DNA of 64,000 nucleotides from the NCBI GenBank assembly GCA_023408315.1, contig JAEYKI010000008.1, forward strand, positions 558,001 through 622,000, given 5' to 3'. Both the position numbers and the translations under genes were made by a program. The first letter of the stretch is position 1. Each line of letters begins with the position of its first letter. Under the pieces are notes generated by a model, which saw nothing but the letters and a program-made list of their open reading frames with translations, did not search any database and had not been told where the DNA came from. This DNA comes from Bacillota bacterium (GTDB lineage Bacteria > Bacillota > Clostridia > Christensenellales > Christensenellaceae). This document shows positions 26,073-33,924 of this stretch, one piece after another.

Positions 26073-26303
26073 CTATTCAAACATGTCTTTGGGCGCGCCG
26101 CAGCTTGGGCATACAAACGCCTCCGGTACCTCTTCCCATTTTGTGCCCGGCAGAACCGCAACGGTTTTTCTTTGCTCGGGGTGCTTATGCCACCCGCAGC
26201 CTGTTTTTAACATGGCGTTATAATTGGGCGCAACGCCGCCCTGGGGCACGCCTTTTTCTTCGCTGAACACATAGCCGCATGCAAGGCAGGTGTATAAGGC
26301 CAT
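26073..26303 (-). CDS. Rubredoxin-like protein with an inserted Cys/His segment
   Basis: 76 residues from the ATG at 26303 (AAGGA, 6 nt). The iron ligands are in CLACGYVF (Cys6, Cys9) and FVCPSCGAPKDMF (Cys65, Cys68), the rubredoxin ends. Ordinary rubredoxins are about 52-54 residues; here a block of about 25 residues (about 27-53) is inserted after GVAP and includes Cys36, His39 and His41. Electron transfer in oxidative-stress defence is the family role; the insert might bind another metal. Confidence 0.8.
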   Translation of the reverse strand: MALYTCLACGYVFSEEKGVPQGGVAPNYNAMLKTGCGWHKHPEQRKTVAVLPGTKWEEVPEAFVCPSCGAPKDMFE

Positions 26304-26366
26304 ACTCATTCCTTTGCACTTTTTTATTGTTAGTATACCATTCCGCCCCGGCAAATCCAAGAGCGC

Positions 26367-26404
26367 AAAAAAAGTTATTCCATACTGTAGGAATAACTTT
26401 TTTT
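26367..26404. terminator. Strong bidirectional terminator
   Basis: 15-bp perfect stem (26367-26381 with 26390-26404), 8-nt loop, A/T-run ends. Ends the 55-residue gene upstream on the minus strand. Confidence 0.85.
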
Positions 26405-26416
26405 ATTGTTTGCACG

Positions 26417-26584
26417 TTACCTGTGTTTTTCGTATTCCGTGCTGCCCCGGCTGTAGCTGTCTTTCTCTGTGCTGTTAAAGCTTCCGTCAAAGCTGTCTTC
26501 CTGGCTGCCCTGGTAGTTTTCTTTGGTACCGTTTCGCCCGTCGCCGTTTTTCTGCTCGCCGCCGCGCTTATCCTGTTTAGCCAT
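26417..26584 (-). CDS. Small hydrophilic protein (55 residues)
   Basis: MAKQDKRGGEQKNGDGRNG, then Gly/Ser/Asp/Lys/Tyr-rich sequence ending TEYEKHR; strongly polar and likely disordered. A strong AAGGAGG site 5 nt before the ATG and a terminator just after the stop support a real gene. Such composition is common among small forespore or stress proteins, but no family is recognised. Confidence 0.65.
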   Translation of the reverse strand: MAKQDKRGGEQKNGDGRNGTKENYQGSQEDSFDGSFNSTEKDSYSRGSTEYEKHR

Positions 26585-26687
26585 GTGTGCCTCCTTTTGG
26601 TTTGATACGCCGGTTCAAAAAACCTGCTTTGCCTGTAGTATTTACCTTTGCAGAATTTTAAAACGTATCTTTTGCAGTTTTATTATA

Positions 26688-26713
26688 AAAGAAACCCTGC
26701 ACAAGCGCAGGGT
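26688..26713 (-). terminator. Terminator of the aldehyde dehydrogenase gene
   Basis: Stem accctgc/gcagggt (26694-26700 with 26707-26713) with a T-rich tail on the minus strand. Confidence 0.65.
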
Positions 26714-26747
26714 CTCAAAGAGGCAAATGTTTCGCCTTGCGGCGGCA

Positions 26748-28223
26748 TCAATACATGCCTATTTTATCTTCCGTAAGGCTGATAAAAATGTTTTTCATCT
26801 GGGTATAATGCTCCAGGATGATTTTGTGCGTCTCGCGGCCTATGCCGGATTTTTTGTACCCGCCAAACGGCGCGTGCGCAGGCAGGTTGTTATAATTATT
26901 AACCCACATGCGGCCCGTCTCGATGCCCCTGGCAACGCGGAACGCGCGGTTGATGTCGCGCGTCCACACAGCCCCGCCCAGGCCATACTCGCTGTCGTTT
27001 GCCATTTTTATAACTTCTTCCTCATCCTTAAATTTGATGAAACATACCACCGGCCCAAATATCTCTTCCTGCGCCACACACATTTTATTATTCACGTCCG
27101 TCAGAATGGTCGGCTGCATAAACGCGCCTTTTTCCAGCCCGTTTCCGGTGGCGCGGTTTCCCCCGGTTGCCACCGTTGCGCCCTCCTTTTTGCCGATTTC
27201 CACATAGTCCAGTATTTTATTCAGCTGCGCTTCGTTCACCTGCGAGCCCATCTGTGTATCCGGTTCCCACGGCAGCCCCACCTTAACCTGTTTAAAAGCT
27301 TTAACCGCTTGGTCCAGAAATTTATCATAAATGGATTCATGCACAAACGCGCGCGATCCCGCGCAGCAAACCTGGCCCTGGTTGAACAGTATGCCAACCT
27401 GCAGCCCCTCTATGGCTTTTTCCCACGGGATATCCGGGAAGTAGATGTTTGCGGATTTTCCGCCCAGCTCCAGCGTCGCGGGTATCAGTTTTTTGGCGGC
27501 CGCGTCCGCCACGGTGTAGCCTATTTCGGTGGAACCCGTGAACGCCAGCTTGCGGAAGCCCTCGTGCTGCAGCATATAGTTACCGCTCACAGAGCCTCTG
27601 CCTGTAACAATATTCAGCACCCCGGGCGGCAATTCGTCCGCAATCAGCTTCATGAGTTCCAGAACGCTGAGGGACGTGGTGGATGAAGGCTTGAACACGA
27701 TGCAGTTGCCGGCAGCCAGCGCGGGAGCAATCTTCCACGCCGCCATCAAGAACGGGAAGTTCCAGGGCACAATCTGCCCCACCACGCCAATGGGTTCCCG
27801 CAGAATGATGCTGAGCGTATTCTGGTCTATCATGGTGGCCTGGCCTTCCTCTGCGCGGATGGCGCCCGCAAAATAGCGGAAATGGTCCGAGCTCAAGGGT
27901 ACGTCCAGCGCGGTTGTTTCGCGGATCGGCTTGCCGTTGTCCAGCGTTTCCACCATGGCAAGATGCGCCGCGTTTGCGTCTATGATGTCCGCAATTTTCA
28001 GTAAAATTGTGGAGCGCTCCTGCAGGCTGGTGTTCTTCCATTTGTCAAACGCCTTCCAAGCCGCAGCAACCGCCTTGTCAACATCCTTCTTGCCCGCGTC
28101 CGCGCATTCGGCAAGCAGTTCCCCGTTGGCAGGATTGTAAGCCTTGAACGTAAGCCCATCCTGCGCGTCCACCCATTCTCCGTCAATAAAAAGCTTGTAG
28201 GTATCGTCCGTTACCTTGTTCAT
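26748..28223 (-). CDS. NAD-dependent aldehyde dehydrogenase
   Basis: 491-residue class 3-type/AldA-like enzyme oxidising aldehydes to acids. Catalytic Cys in NQGQVCCAGSR (about 300), general base Glu in TLELGGKSANI, coenzyme motif VPWNFPFLM and FTGSTEIG. Substrate not determinable. The divergent AraC-type gene 288 bp away is the likely regulator. RBS GGAGGAAC. Confidence 0.95.
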   Translation of the reverse strand: MNKVTDDTYKLFIDGEWVDAQDGLTFKAYNPANGELLAECADAGKKDVDKAVAAAWKAFDKWKNTSLQERSTILLKIADIIDANAAHLAMVETLDNGKPIRETTALDVPLSSDHFRYFAGAIRAEEGQATMIDQNTLSIILREPIGVVGQIVPWNFPFLMAAWKIAPALAAGNCIVFKPSSTTSLSVLELMKLIADELPPGVLNIVTGRGSVSGNYMLQHEGFRKLAFTGSTEIGYTVADAAAKKLIPATLELGGKSANIYFPDIPWEKAIEGLQVGILFNQGQVCCAGSRAFVHESIYDKFLDQAVKAFKQVKVGLPWEPDTQMGSQVNEAQLNKILDYVEIGKKEGATVATGGNRATGNGLEKGAFMQPTILTDVNNKMCVAQEEIFGPVVCFIKFKDEEEVIKMANDSEYGLGGAVWTRDINRAFRVARGIETGRMWVNNYNNLPAHAPFGGYKKSGIGRETHKIILEHYTQMKNIFISLTEDKIGMY

Positions 28224-28511
28224 AAAAGTTCCTCCCTCACTCTATATTTTTTCCAGCCCGTAAAGAGCGAAGCAAAACAAGCCGGAAGCTTAAAAAGTCC
28301 CAAATAAATTATGTTTTGCCGGATTGCTCTTAAAATTTTCCACCCGCGGGGCAGGCCTTTTGTATTGGAGTTGAATACCATCTGATCTTCTATATTATAG
28401 ATTTGCGTATAGTATAAATCTAACGATATTTTATATAAAAATAACTGTATTTTAAAAATATGTTACACATACATATGGATATATGATATATTGACAATAG
28501 AAGGGGTGTCT

Positions 28512-29351
28512 ATGATGTTACACGATTTCAGTAGGCAGCTCGAACTTTCAGACAGGCTTGAAACGGATTATTTACGAATCTTATATTACGAATTTCCCCA
28601 TAAACTGTGCGATTCCTACAAGTCGTACGAATACGCGCGCCTTTGCACCATTTTGCAGGGGGAAAAAACGGTCAGTGTAAACCGCTCGGTCAATTTTACA
28701 TACGGCCCGGGCGATTTCATGTTGCTGCCCCCAAGGTCGGACATACAGATGTCCATATCCTCCAGTACCACGGCCCTTGTATTTGAGATCAGCGATTCTC
28801 TTGTGCGGGAGGTGTGCGGCAGGGTTTGCCAAAAATACGATTACAATTACAACGCCTTATTAAAAAACCAGATTTTGTGTACAGGAAAAACGCCCGGCCT
28901 GGCCGACGTGATTTGCAAGATCAACGCGACGCTGCTCTCGGGCGAAAAAAACGCAAAATACATTCTGGACCTGTACGCGCAGGAAATGGTATACAACCTT
29001 TTGCGCGTTAAAGGCGCAAGGCAGCTTTTGGATTCGGGCAAAGAAAATCCGGTAACCCGCGCCATTCGCGCCATGAATGAAAAATGCAACAGCAGCATTG
29101 GGGAGATCGCATCCGCCTGCGGCATGTCCGAGGCGAACTTCTGCCATTATTTTAAAAAAATGACGGATATAAGCCCCAATGAATACCTCACAGGCCTGAA
29201 GATGGAAAAGGCGCGCGAACTGCTTGCGTCCTTTAGCGTTACGGATACGGCATACGACCTGGGTTACGACAATATATCGCACTTTATTTCGCTGTTCAAA
29301 GCCCGGTACGGGCAAACGCCCAAGCAGTACCAGAAGCTGATGCAACAGTAA
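28512..29351 (+). CDS. AraC/XylS family transcription regulator
   Basis: 279 residues from the ATG at 28512; AAGGGG precedes it. N-terminal cupin-like sensing half (YGPGDFMLLPPRSD) resembling the AraC-type CuRO/AldR group that senses aldehydes or aromatics, and a C-terminal double HTH (SIGEIASACGMSEANFCHYF; YDLGYDNISHFISLFKARYG). It faces away from the aldehyde dehydrogenase gene, probably controlling it. The intergenic region is AT-rich with a -10-like TATAAT for the dehydrogenase at 28394-28399. Confidence 0.92.
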   Translation: MMLHDFSRQLELSDRLETDYLRILYYEFPHKLCDSYKSYEYARLCTILQGEKTVSVNRSVNFTYGPGDFMLLPPRSDIQMSISSSTTALVFEISDSLVREVCGRVCQKYDYNYNALLKNQILCTGKTPGLADVICKINATLLSGEKNAKYILDLYAQEMVYNLLRVKGARQLLDSGKENPVTRAIRAMNEKCNSSIGEIASACGMSEANFCHYFKKMTDISPNEYLTGLKMEKARELLASFSVTDTAYDLGYDNISHFISLFKARYGQTPKQYQKLMQQ

Positions 29352-29375
29352 AGCCGCTCAATTGCCGGGCAGTAA

Positions 29376-29666
29376 TCAGACGTCCTTATTTTCTATAAGC
29401 GCCAGTTTCTTTTTTCTGTTTAATTTTTTGATTTCTATTTCTCTTTTTAAAGCTTCTGATTTTGAATCGAATCGCTCGCAATAAACCAATTTAACGGGCC
29501 GCCTTGTTCTGGTATATTTGGCGCCTGTGCCTGCATTATGCGCGCATATCCTGCCTTCCAGATCATTCGTCCATCCCGTATATAATGTGTTGTCGCCGCA
29601 TAAAAGGATGTATACAAAATTTATATGACTGCCGCAAAGCGAATGCAGCCCAGTTTGATCTTTCAT
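29376..29666 (-). CDS. GIY-YIG domain (UPF0213) nuclease-like protein
   Basis: 96 residues from the ATG at 29666 (AGGGG site). The GIY-YIG core is FVYILLCGDNTLYTGWTNDL, followed by HNAGTGAKYTRTRRPV and the Glu of YCERF, the pattern of UPF0213 single-domain proteins. A nuclease role is implied by the fold. It directly adjoins the yebC-derived repeat copy on its 5' side. Confidence 0.88.
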   Translation of the reverse strand: MKDQTGLHSLCGSHINFVYILLCGDNTLYTGWTNDLEGRICAHNAGTGAKYTRTRRPVKLVYCERFDSKSEALKREIEIKKLNRKKKLALIENKDV

Positions 29667-29693
29667 AAAGCAACCCCTGTTCCGCCAATGCAG

Positions 29694-29807
29694 AAGCCTC
29701 CCTTCAACCTGCCACACAAGCCAAAAAGAGGCTTTCCAAACTCTATACTATATATATAATAGTTTTATTCTTCCTCATCCAGTTCCGCGTTATGATACAC
29801 GTTCTGC
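29694..29807. repeat. Direct repeat copy 1: displaced yebC 3' end
   Basis: 114 bp matching 32107-32220 with 8 mismatches, all transitions. It encodes the last 13 residues of YebC (QNVYHNAELDEEE) and a stop, then the downstream hairpin region, although no YebC gene precedes it. Four mismatches fall in the coding part, all synonymous at third positions. The upstream ATPase gene takes its last five codons and stop from this repeat. Confidence 0.93.
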
Positions 29808-31925
29808 GTGTTTACCAAAGCTTCCGGTATTAGTTTTATCCGATTTATGTAAGGTGGTACTTGATTCAATGTTTGTTTTACCGACAGCAAATAACAAATA
29901 TTCTTGGCTGATATGAATTGTTGTGGCGAGAACAATAAACACAAGATAAATAAAAGACAGCAATATGAAAGCATCCGTTTTTCCAGGTAATAATAAATAC
30001 CATAATCCCATAACGATTCCCAGCAATCCAACTCCTAAAAATGTACCAAAGTTTTTATTAAATGCTTCTTTTGTCTTCCTACCTATGTTCTTCTGTATGA
30101 TCCCACGGCTTATTGCTACTAGTATGATAGCTGTCGCAAAGCAGAATACCCAATAATCAGGATATAAAAAGAGCAAAACCACTAAAATCAGATCAATGAT
30201 CATAACCGAAATAAACTTTTTGCTGTAAGCCATAAGAAAATATACACAGTAGTTATACATATAATAAAATGATAAACCACAGAGTAAATTTAGCATTATA
30301 ATATAATAGAACGTAAACAAATCTATTGCTTTGCTATTGATCTGATTGATGCAAAAAACCAGGCTGGCGGCACAAAAAACCGCAATACAGAAAACCAATA
30401 ACACAACGGGGGCTCTTGAATTTTCATTATAATCAGTGTATTTTTTTTCTAAATTACAGTAATATTCGGCTGGTTTTTTATTATTTGTTTCGCTATTTGA
30501 ATCTTCGTCAGGAAACTTATTAACATAAAAATGCCTTATACTTGCCGCAATAGATGGATTTAAAAAGGTATTGCAATAGACCGCTATTTTTTCAGCTATA
30601 TATTCATGCATTATTTTAAATTGTGAACTGTCTTCCTGGCTTTTCTTTGTCATCCTTTTGATTAGTTTCTTTTTAACAAATAGCTTAATCACATTTCGAA
30701 TTATTTGTTCATCTTTAAAAGTTATTAATTTGAAATCTTTCTTTTTTAAGCATTCAAAATCATCTTTGTGCAGGCTTAAAGCAAAAAGGACAGCCTTTCC
30801 AATTATATGGTTTTCGTTTAGCTCAGAAAGTGTAACGTTTAAATATTCAAAAAGAATACAATCAAAAATATTGGAGTATTTGTTTCTGTTTTGCTGTACA
30901 ATGTTTTTAAGCTTTTCAGTGTAACTGATTTCCATAATATTGCCAAGCACCTGTACAGCAACCATTGGTATTTCATTTCTATTTACTTTTCTCATTAAAT
31001 AGTTATAAATATCCCTTTTTGCTTTGTCCTGTATTGTTGTTCCATCAGTTTCAGAACATGACTCCCCTAATTCATCAAACAATACATTTCCTGCATCTTC
31101 AAGATTTTTTCGTATTAAATCTTTATCATTTTTTGTATATCCCATAGAATAGACTTGGCTCGAAATATCGTTAATATTAAATATTTTAAGAAAATTTAAT
31201 AAACGTTCTTCAATAAAAGAAAATATAATTGTTGTTTCATATGGAAGCTTACTGATGAAATCATTCAGTTTATTTTTGTTTGTTTCTAAAAAAGGTAAAA
31301 TATTTTCAAATTGATCAAAAACAACAATGGAATGAAACTTATCTTTACTAACTTCCTCTAATATGTCATCCAATCTATCGCTTAATAATTGTGCATATCC
31401 TGTAAAATAATAATGAAAAGAATACTTATCCATATTATTATAGTTTATCAGACTTAGCAAGGTGGATTTGCCGGAACCACTCTTGCCTGTCAGAAATACA
31501 AAACCTGTGGAGTCTTCACTTTTTTTATTACTCTCAATCAACTGTATAAATTCTTGGCACTGAACATCACGCTTAAATATATATCTCCGTTTGTCTTTAA
31601 ACCACTTTTCTCCATCATCACGATCAAAAAAACCGTTTGCGTTGTATGCTCCATAAAACAATAAGCCATCAGCCTCTTCTGAATCCTCTTTATCATCCTC
31701 TTTGTCGGTATTATCCTTTTTATTTGAGGCAACCCCTAAAATAATCGTTATCGGCAATGAAACGGCACCAATACACATCCCTATGAGATCTATTACAGCT
31801 TTGGTTTGATACCAAACTAAAATCGTTTCTCCAAATATCAAAAGTAGGCAAAAAATAAAAATAAAACGGTTGGTACGGTTCAGATTAATTCTCTCGCTTA
31901 AAATGTCAAATAATTTATTACTCAT
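29790..31925 (-). CDS. Membrane P-loop (STAND-like) NTPase, probable inserted accessory gene
   Basis: 711 residues. Two N-terminal transmembrane helices (about 20-38 and 45-66), an acidic Lys/Asp/Glu linker (69-86), then a P-loop ATPase: Walker A GKSGSGKST (147-155), Walker B VVFDQFEN (201-208), a helical/winged-helix-like region to about 480, and six or so C-terminal transmembrane helices (about 505-680). This architecture recalls KAP/STAND NTPases used in phage defence or signalling; no effector is recognised. The gene is conspicuously AT-rich, has no evident SD, and its C-terminus ends within the repeat, so transfer is likely. Confidence 0.75.
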   Translation of the reverse strand: MSNKLFDILSERINLNRTNRFIFIFCLLLIFGETILVWYQTKAVIDLIGMCIGAVSLPITIILGVASNKKDNTDKEDDKEDSEEADGLLFYGAYNANGFFDRDDGEKWFKDKRRYIFKRDVQCQEFIQLIESNKKSEDSTGFVFLTGKSGSGKSTLLSLINYNNMDKYSFHYYFTGYAQLLSDRLDDILEEVSKDKFHSIVVFDQFENILPFLETNKNKLNDFISKLPYETTIIFSFIEERLLNFLKIFNINDISSQVYSMGYTKNDKDLIRKNLEDAGNVLFDELGESCSETDGTTIQDKAKRDIYNYLMRKVNRNEIPMVAVQVLGNIMEISYTEKLKNIVQQNRNKYSNIFDCILFEYLNVTLSELNENHIIGKAVLFALSLHKDDFECLKKKDFKLITFKDEQIIRNVIKLFVKKKLIKRMTKKSQEDSSQFKIMHEYIAEKIAVYCNTFLNPSIAASIRHFYVNKFPDEDSNSETNNKKPAEYYCNLEKKYTDYNENSRAPVVLLVFCIAVFCAASLVFCINQINSKAIDLFTFYYIIMLNLLCGLSFYYMYNYCVYFLMAYSKKFISVMIIDLILVVLLFLYPDYWVFCFATAIILVAISRGIIQKNIGRKTKEAFNKNFGTFLGVGLLGIVMGLWYLLLPGKTDAFILLSFIYLVFIVLATTIHISQEYLLFAVGKTNIESSTTLHKSDKTNTGSFGKHAERVS

Positions 31926-32106
31926 TGTTTTTACTATAGATATGAATTAACATTATAAAAATGTAATCATACCAACCTTTCGATTGATTAATTAAAGTAA
32001 TACGATGAAGTAATATCCAGAAATCACATAAAAGCGTAAAACGAAATAAATTATGTTAAAATATATAATATCACAATGTATTATTTTCCACAATAGGAAA
32101 ACTTTA
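31926..32106. other. AT-rich spacer upstream of the NTPase
   Basis: Holds a minus-strand TATAAT about 45 bp before the NTPase start with no clear -35. AT-rich like the NTPase gene and unlike yebC, so it probably belongs to the inserted segment. Confidence 0.55.
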
Positions 32107-32220
32107 AAGCCTCCCTTCAGCCTGCCACACAAGCTAAAAAGAGGCTTTCCAAACTCTATACTATGTATATAATAATTTTACTCTTCCTCATCCAGCTCCG
32201 CGTTGTGGTACACGTTCTGC
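32107..32220. repeat. Direct repeat copy 2: native yebC 3' end
   Basis: Includes the last 42 coding bases of yebC (through 32220), its stop, and the downstream aaagcctc/gaggcttt inverted repeat (32106-32145). Partner of copy 1 across 2,299 bp. Confidence 0.93.
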
Positions 32221-32912
32221 ACGTCGTCCAGGTCCTCCAGCATGCCAATGAGCTTATAAACCTTTTCCTGCGTCTCCGCGTCCGGTTTTACCGTGTTCTG
32301 GGGGACCATGTCCATCTCGGCGGATACAAACGAGTATCCCGCTTTTTCAAGCGCCTCACGCACGGCGGAAAAATCTTCCGGAGCCGTTATAACTTCAAAA
32401 AGATCATCTTCAAAATCCAGATCCTCTGCGCCGGCCTCCAAAGCCTGCATGGTAAGCTCTTCCTCATCCAATTTTTCGTTGTTCTCTATTACAATGATGC
32501 CCTTGCGGTCAAACATCCAGGATACGCATCCAGTCGCGCCCAGACTGCCGCCGCATTTGTCAAACGCGTGACGAACGTCGCCCGCCGTACGGTTGCGGTT
32601 GTCGGTCAGCGCTTCCACAATCACCGCAACGCCGCCCGCGCCATATCCCTCGTACTGCATATCCTCATAGTTGATCGCGCCCAGCTCACCCGCCGCCTTT
32701 TTAATGGAACGGCTGATGTTATCGTTGGGCATATTGTTGGACTTAGCCTTGGCAATAACATCGCGCAGCTTGGAGTTGGAAGCCGGATCCGCCCCCCCTG
32801 CCTTTACCGCGACGGCAATCTCCCTGCCGATCTTGGTGAAAATCTTGCCGCGCTGGGCGTCAGCCTTGCCCTTTTTGAATTTAATGGTAGACCATTTTGA
32901 ATGTCCTGACAT
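32178..32912 (-). CDS. yebC: YebC/PmpR family protein
   Basis: 244 residues; signature start MSGHSKWSTIKFKKGKADAQ and YEGYGAGGVAVIVE are diagnostic. The family was named as transcriptional regulators, and more recent work links members to relief of ribosome stalling at proline runs. The ORF is intact; its last 14 codons are duplicated beyond the NTPase gene. Confidence 0.96.
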   Translation of the reverse strand: MSGHSKWSTIKFKKGKADAQRGKIFTKIGREIAVAVKAGGADPASNSKLRDVIAKAKSNNMPNDNISRSIKKAAGELGAINYEDMQYEGYGAGGVAVIVEALTDNRNRTAGDVRHAFDKCGGSLGATGCVSWMFDRKGIIVIENNEKLDEEELTMQALEAGAEDLDFEDDLFEVITAPEDFSAVREALEKAGYSFVSAEMDMVPQNTVKPDAETQEKVYKLIGMLEDLDDVQNVYHNAELDEEE

Positions 32913-32997
32913 ACCTACACTCCAAATTACAAACTTTTAAAACATATAAATAAAGCATGTAAATAGTAGCATAAATCAGGTTGGTTGACAAGTGGAA

Positions 32998-33633
32998 TCA
33001 GTCTGTGGGCAGAAGGTTGAGCATATCTTCCTTGTTGTTCACGTCTATGTAAGACTGCGGCACCTTTCCCACAATAATGGTCTCGCACACCAGTATGTTG
33101 TTTGTCACTTCAACGTCTTCCACAGAAAGACCCACCAGCACCCGCAGGTCCGCCTTCATCTGTATATAAATGCGGTGCCTTGTCTGGTTGACCCCTCCGG
33201 TTTCAAATACGGTGATATAATTGGCGGTTACAGATCCGCGCGGCTCCACCTGCACCTTCATGTCCGGCCCAAGGCCCGTTGTGAGGTAGCTGATGGCGGA
33301 GCCCATGTTCACGCTTACGCCCGTTTTTCCCAGGTTGCCCAGCTTCTGCTGCGCATAGGTGCAGGCGATGTTTTCTATGGTGTTGATTCGCGCCGGGTCT
33401 ACAGTAACCAGTTGAACTTCTCCTGCGGGGTCGCGCTGCACGTTTACCAGATTGTTGTAGTCCGCGTCGGTCAGCGTCCGCTTCACGGCGTCGTTCAACA
33501 CGCCCTGCCCAATGTTTTTCACCTGTATCTCCGCCACTTTCAGCAGGGCGGGCGAAACATACAGGTTTACGATAAGCATGGCGGCCAGCAATATGCAACC
33601 GGATACCAAAACGAGCAAAAACATCCTGCGCAT
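32998..33633 (-). CDS. yunB: Sporulation protein YunB
   Basis: 211 residues from the ATG at 33633 (GGGGG site at 7 nt). One N-terminal membrane helix (MRRMFLLVLVSGCILLAAML), then the YunB domain: SPALLKVAEIQVKNIG, VTVDPARINTIEN, LTGLGP-like TTGLGPDMKVQVEPRGS and GVNQTRHRIYI. YunB is made in the mother cell under SigE in Bacillus; biochemical role unknown. Confidence 0.92.
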   Translation of the reverse strand: MRRMFLLVLVSGCILLAAMLIVNLYVSPALLKVAEIQVKNIGQGVLNDAVKRTLTDADYNNLVNVQRDPAGEVQLVTVDPARINTIENIACTYAQQKLGNLGKTGVSVNMGSAISYLTTGLGPDMKVQVEPRGSVTANYITVFETGGVNQTRHRIYIQMKADLRVLVGLSVEDVEVTNNILVCETIIVGKVPQSYIDVNNKEDMLNLLPTD

Positions 33634-33924
33634 GGATAGACCCCCTATCAATGTATGTTGTATCTTTTAAAATTTATCTTGGATACAAAAAGATTTCGCT
33701 AAATACCGCTTGCATTGCCGCCCTTCTACCCTATTCCGGCGGGCGCGGTTGCGTGACAGTATTGCGCGCAAAAGAACCCCCGCAAATATGAATTTTTTTT
33801 AAATGCAGGCGTGGTTGTGGGTTTTTTGGAAGTATTGTGTTATAATATAGGCTGTGATTCATATTCTGCGCTTCATCCGGCCTTTTGCGGATATTTGCGT
33901 TGGAATTTTACGGAGGTACAATTT

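Noticed and set aside
29765..30031. 88-codon frame ending in the YebC C-terminal peptide
   Set aside because: Only the last 13 codons are YebC-like and come from the repeat; the rest is out of frame with the NTPase, so it is not a second yebC gene.
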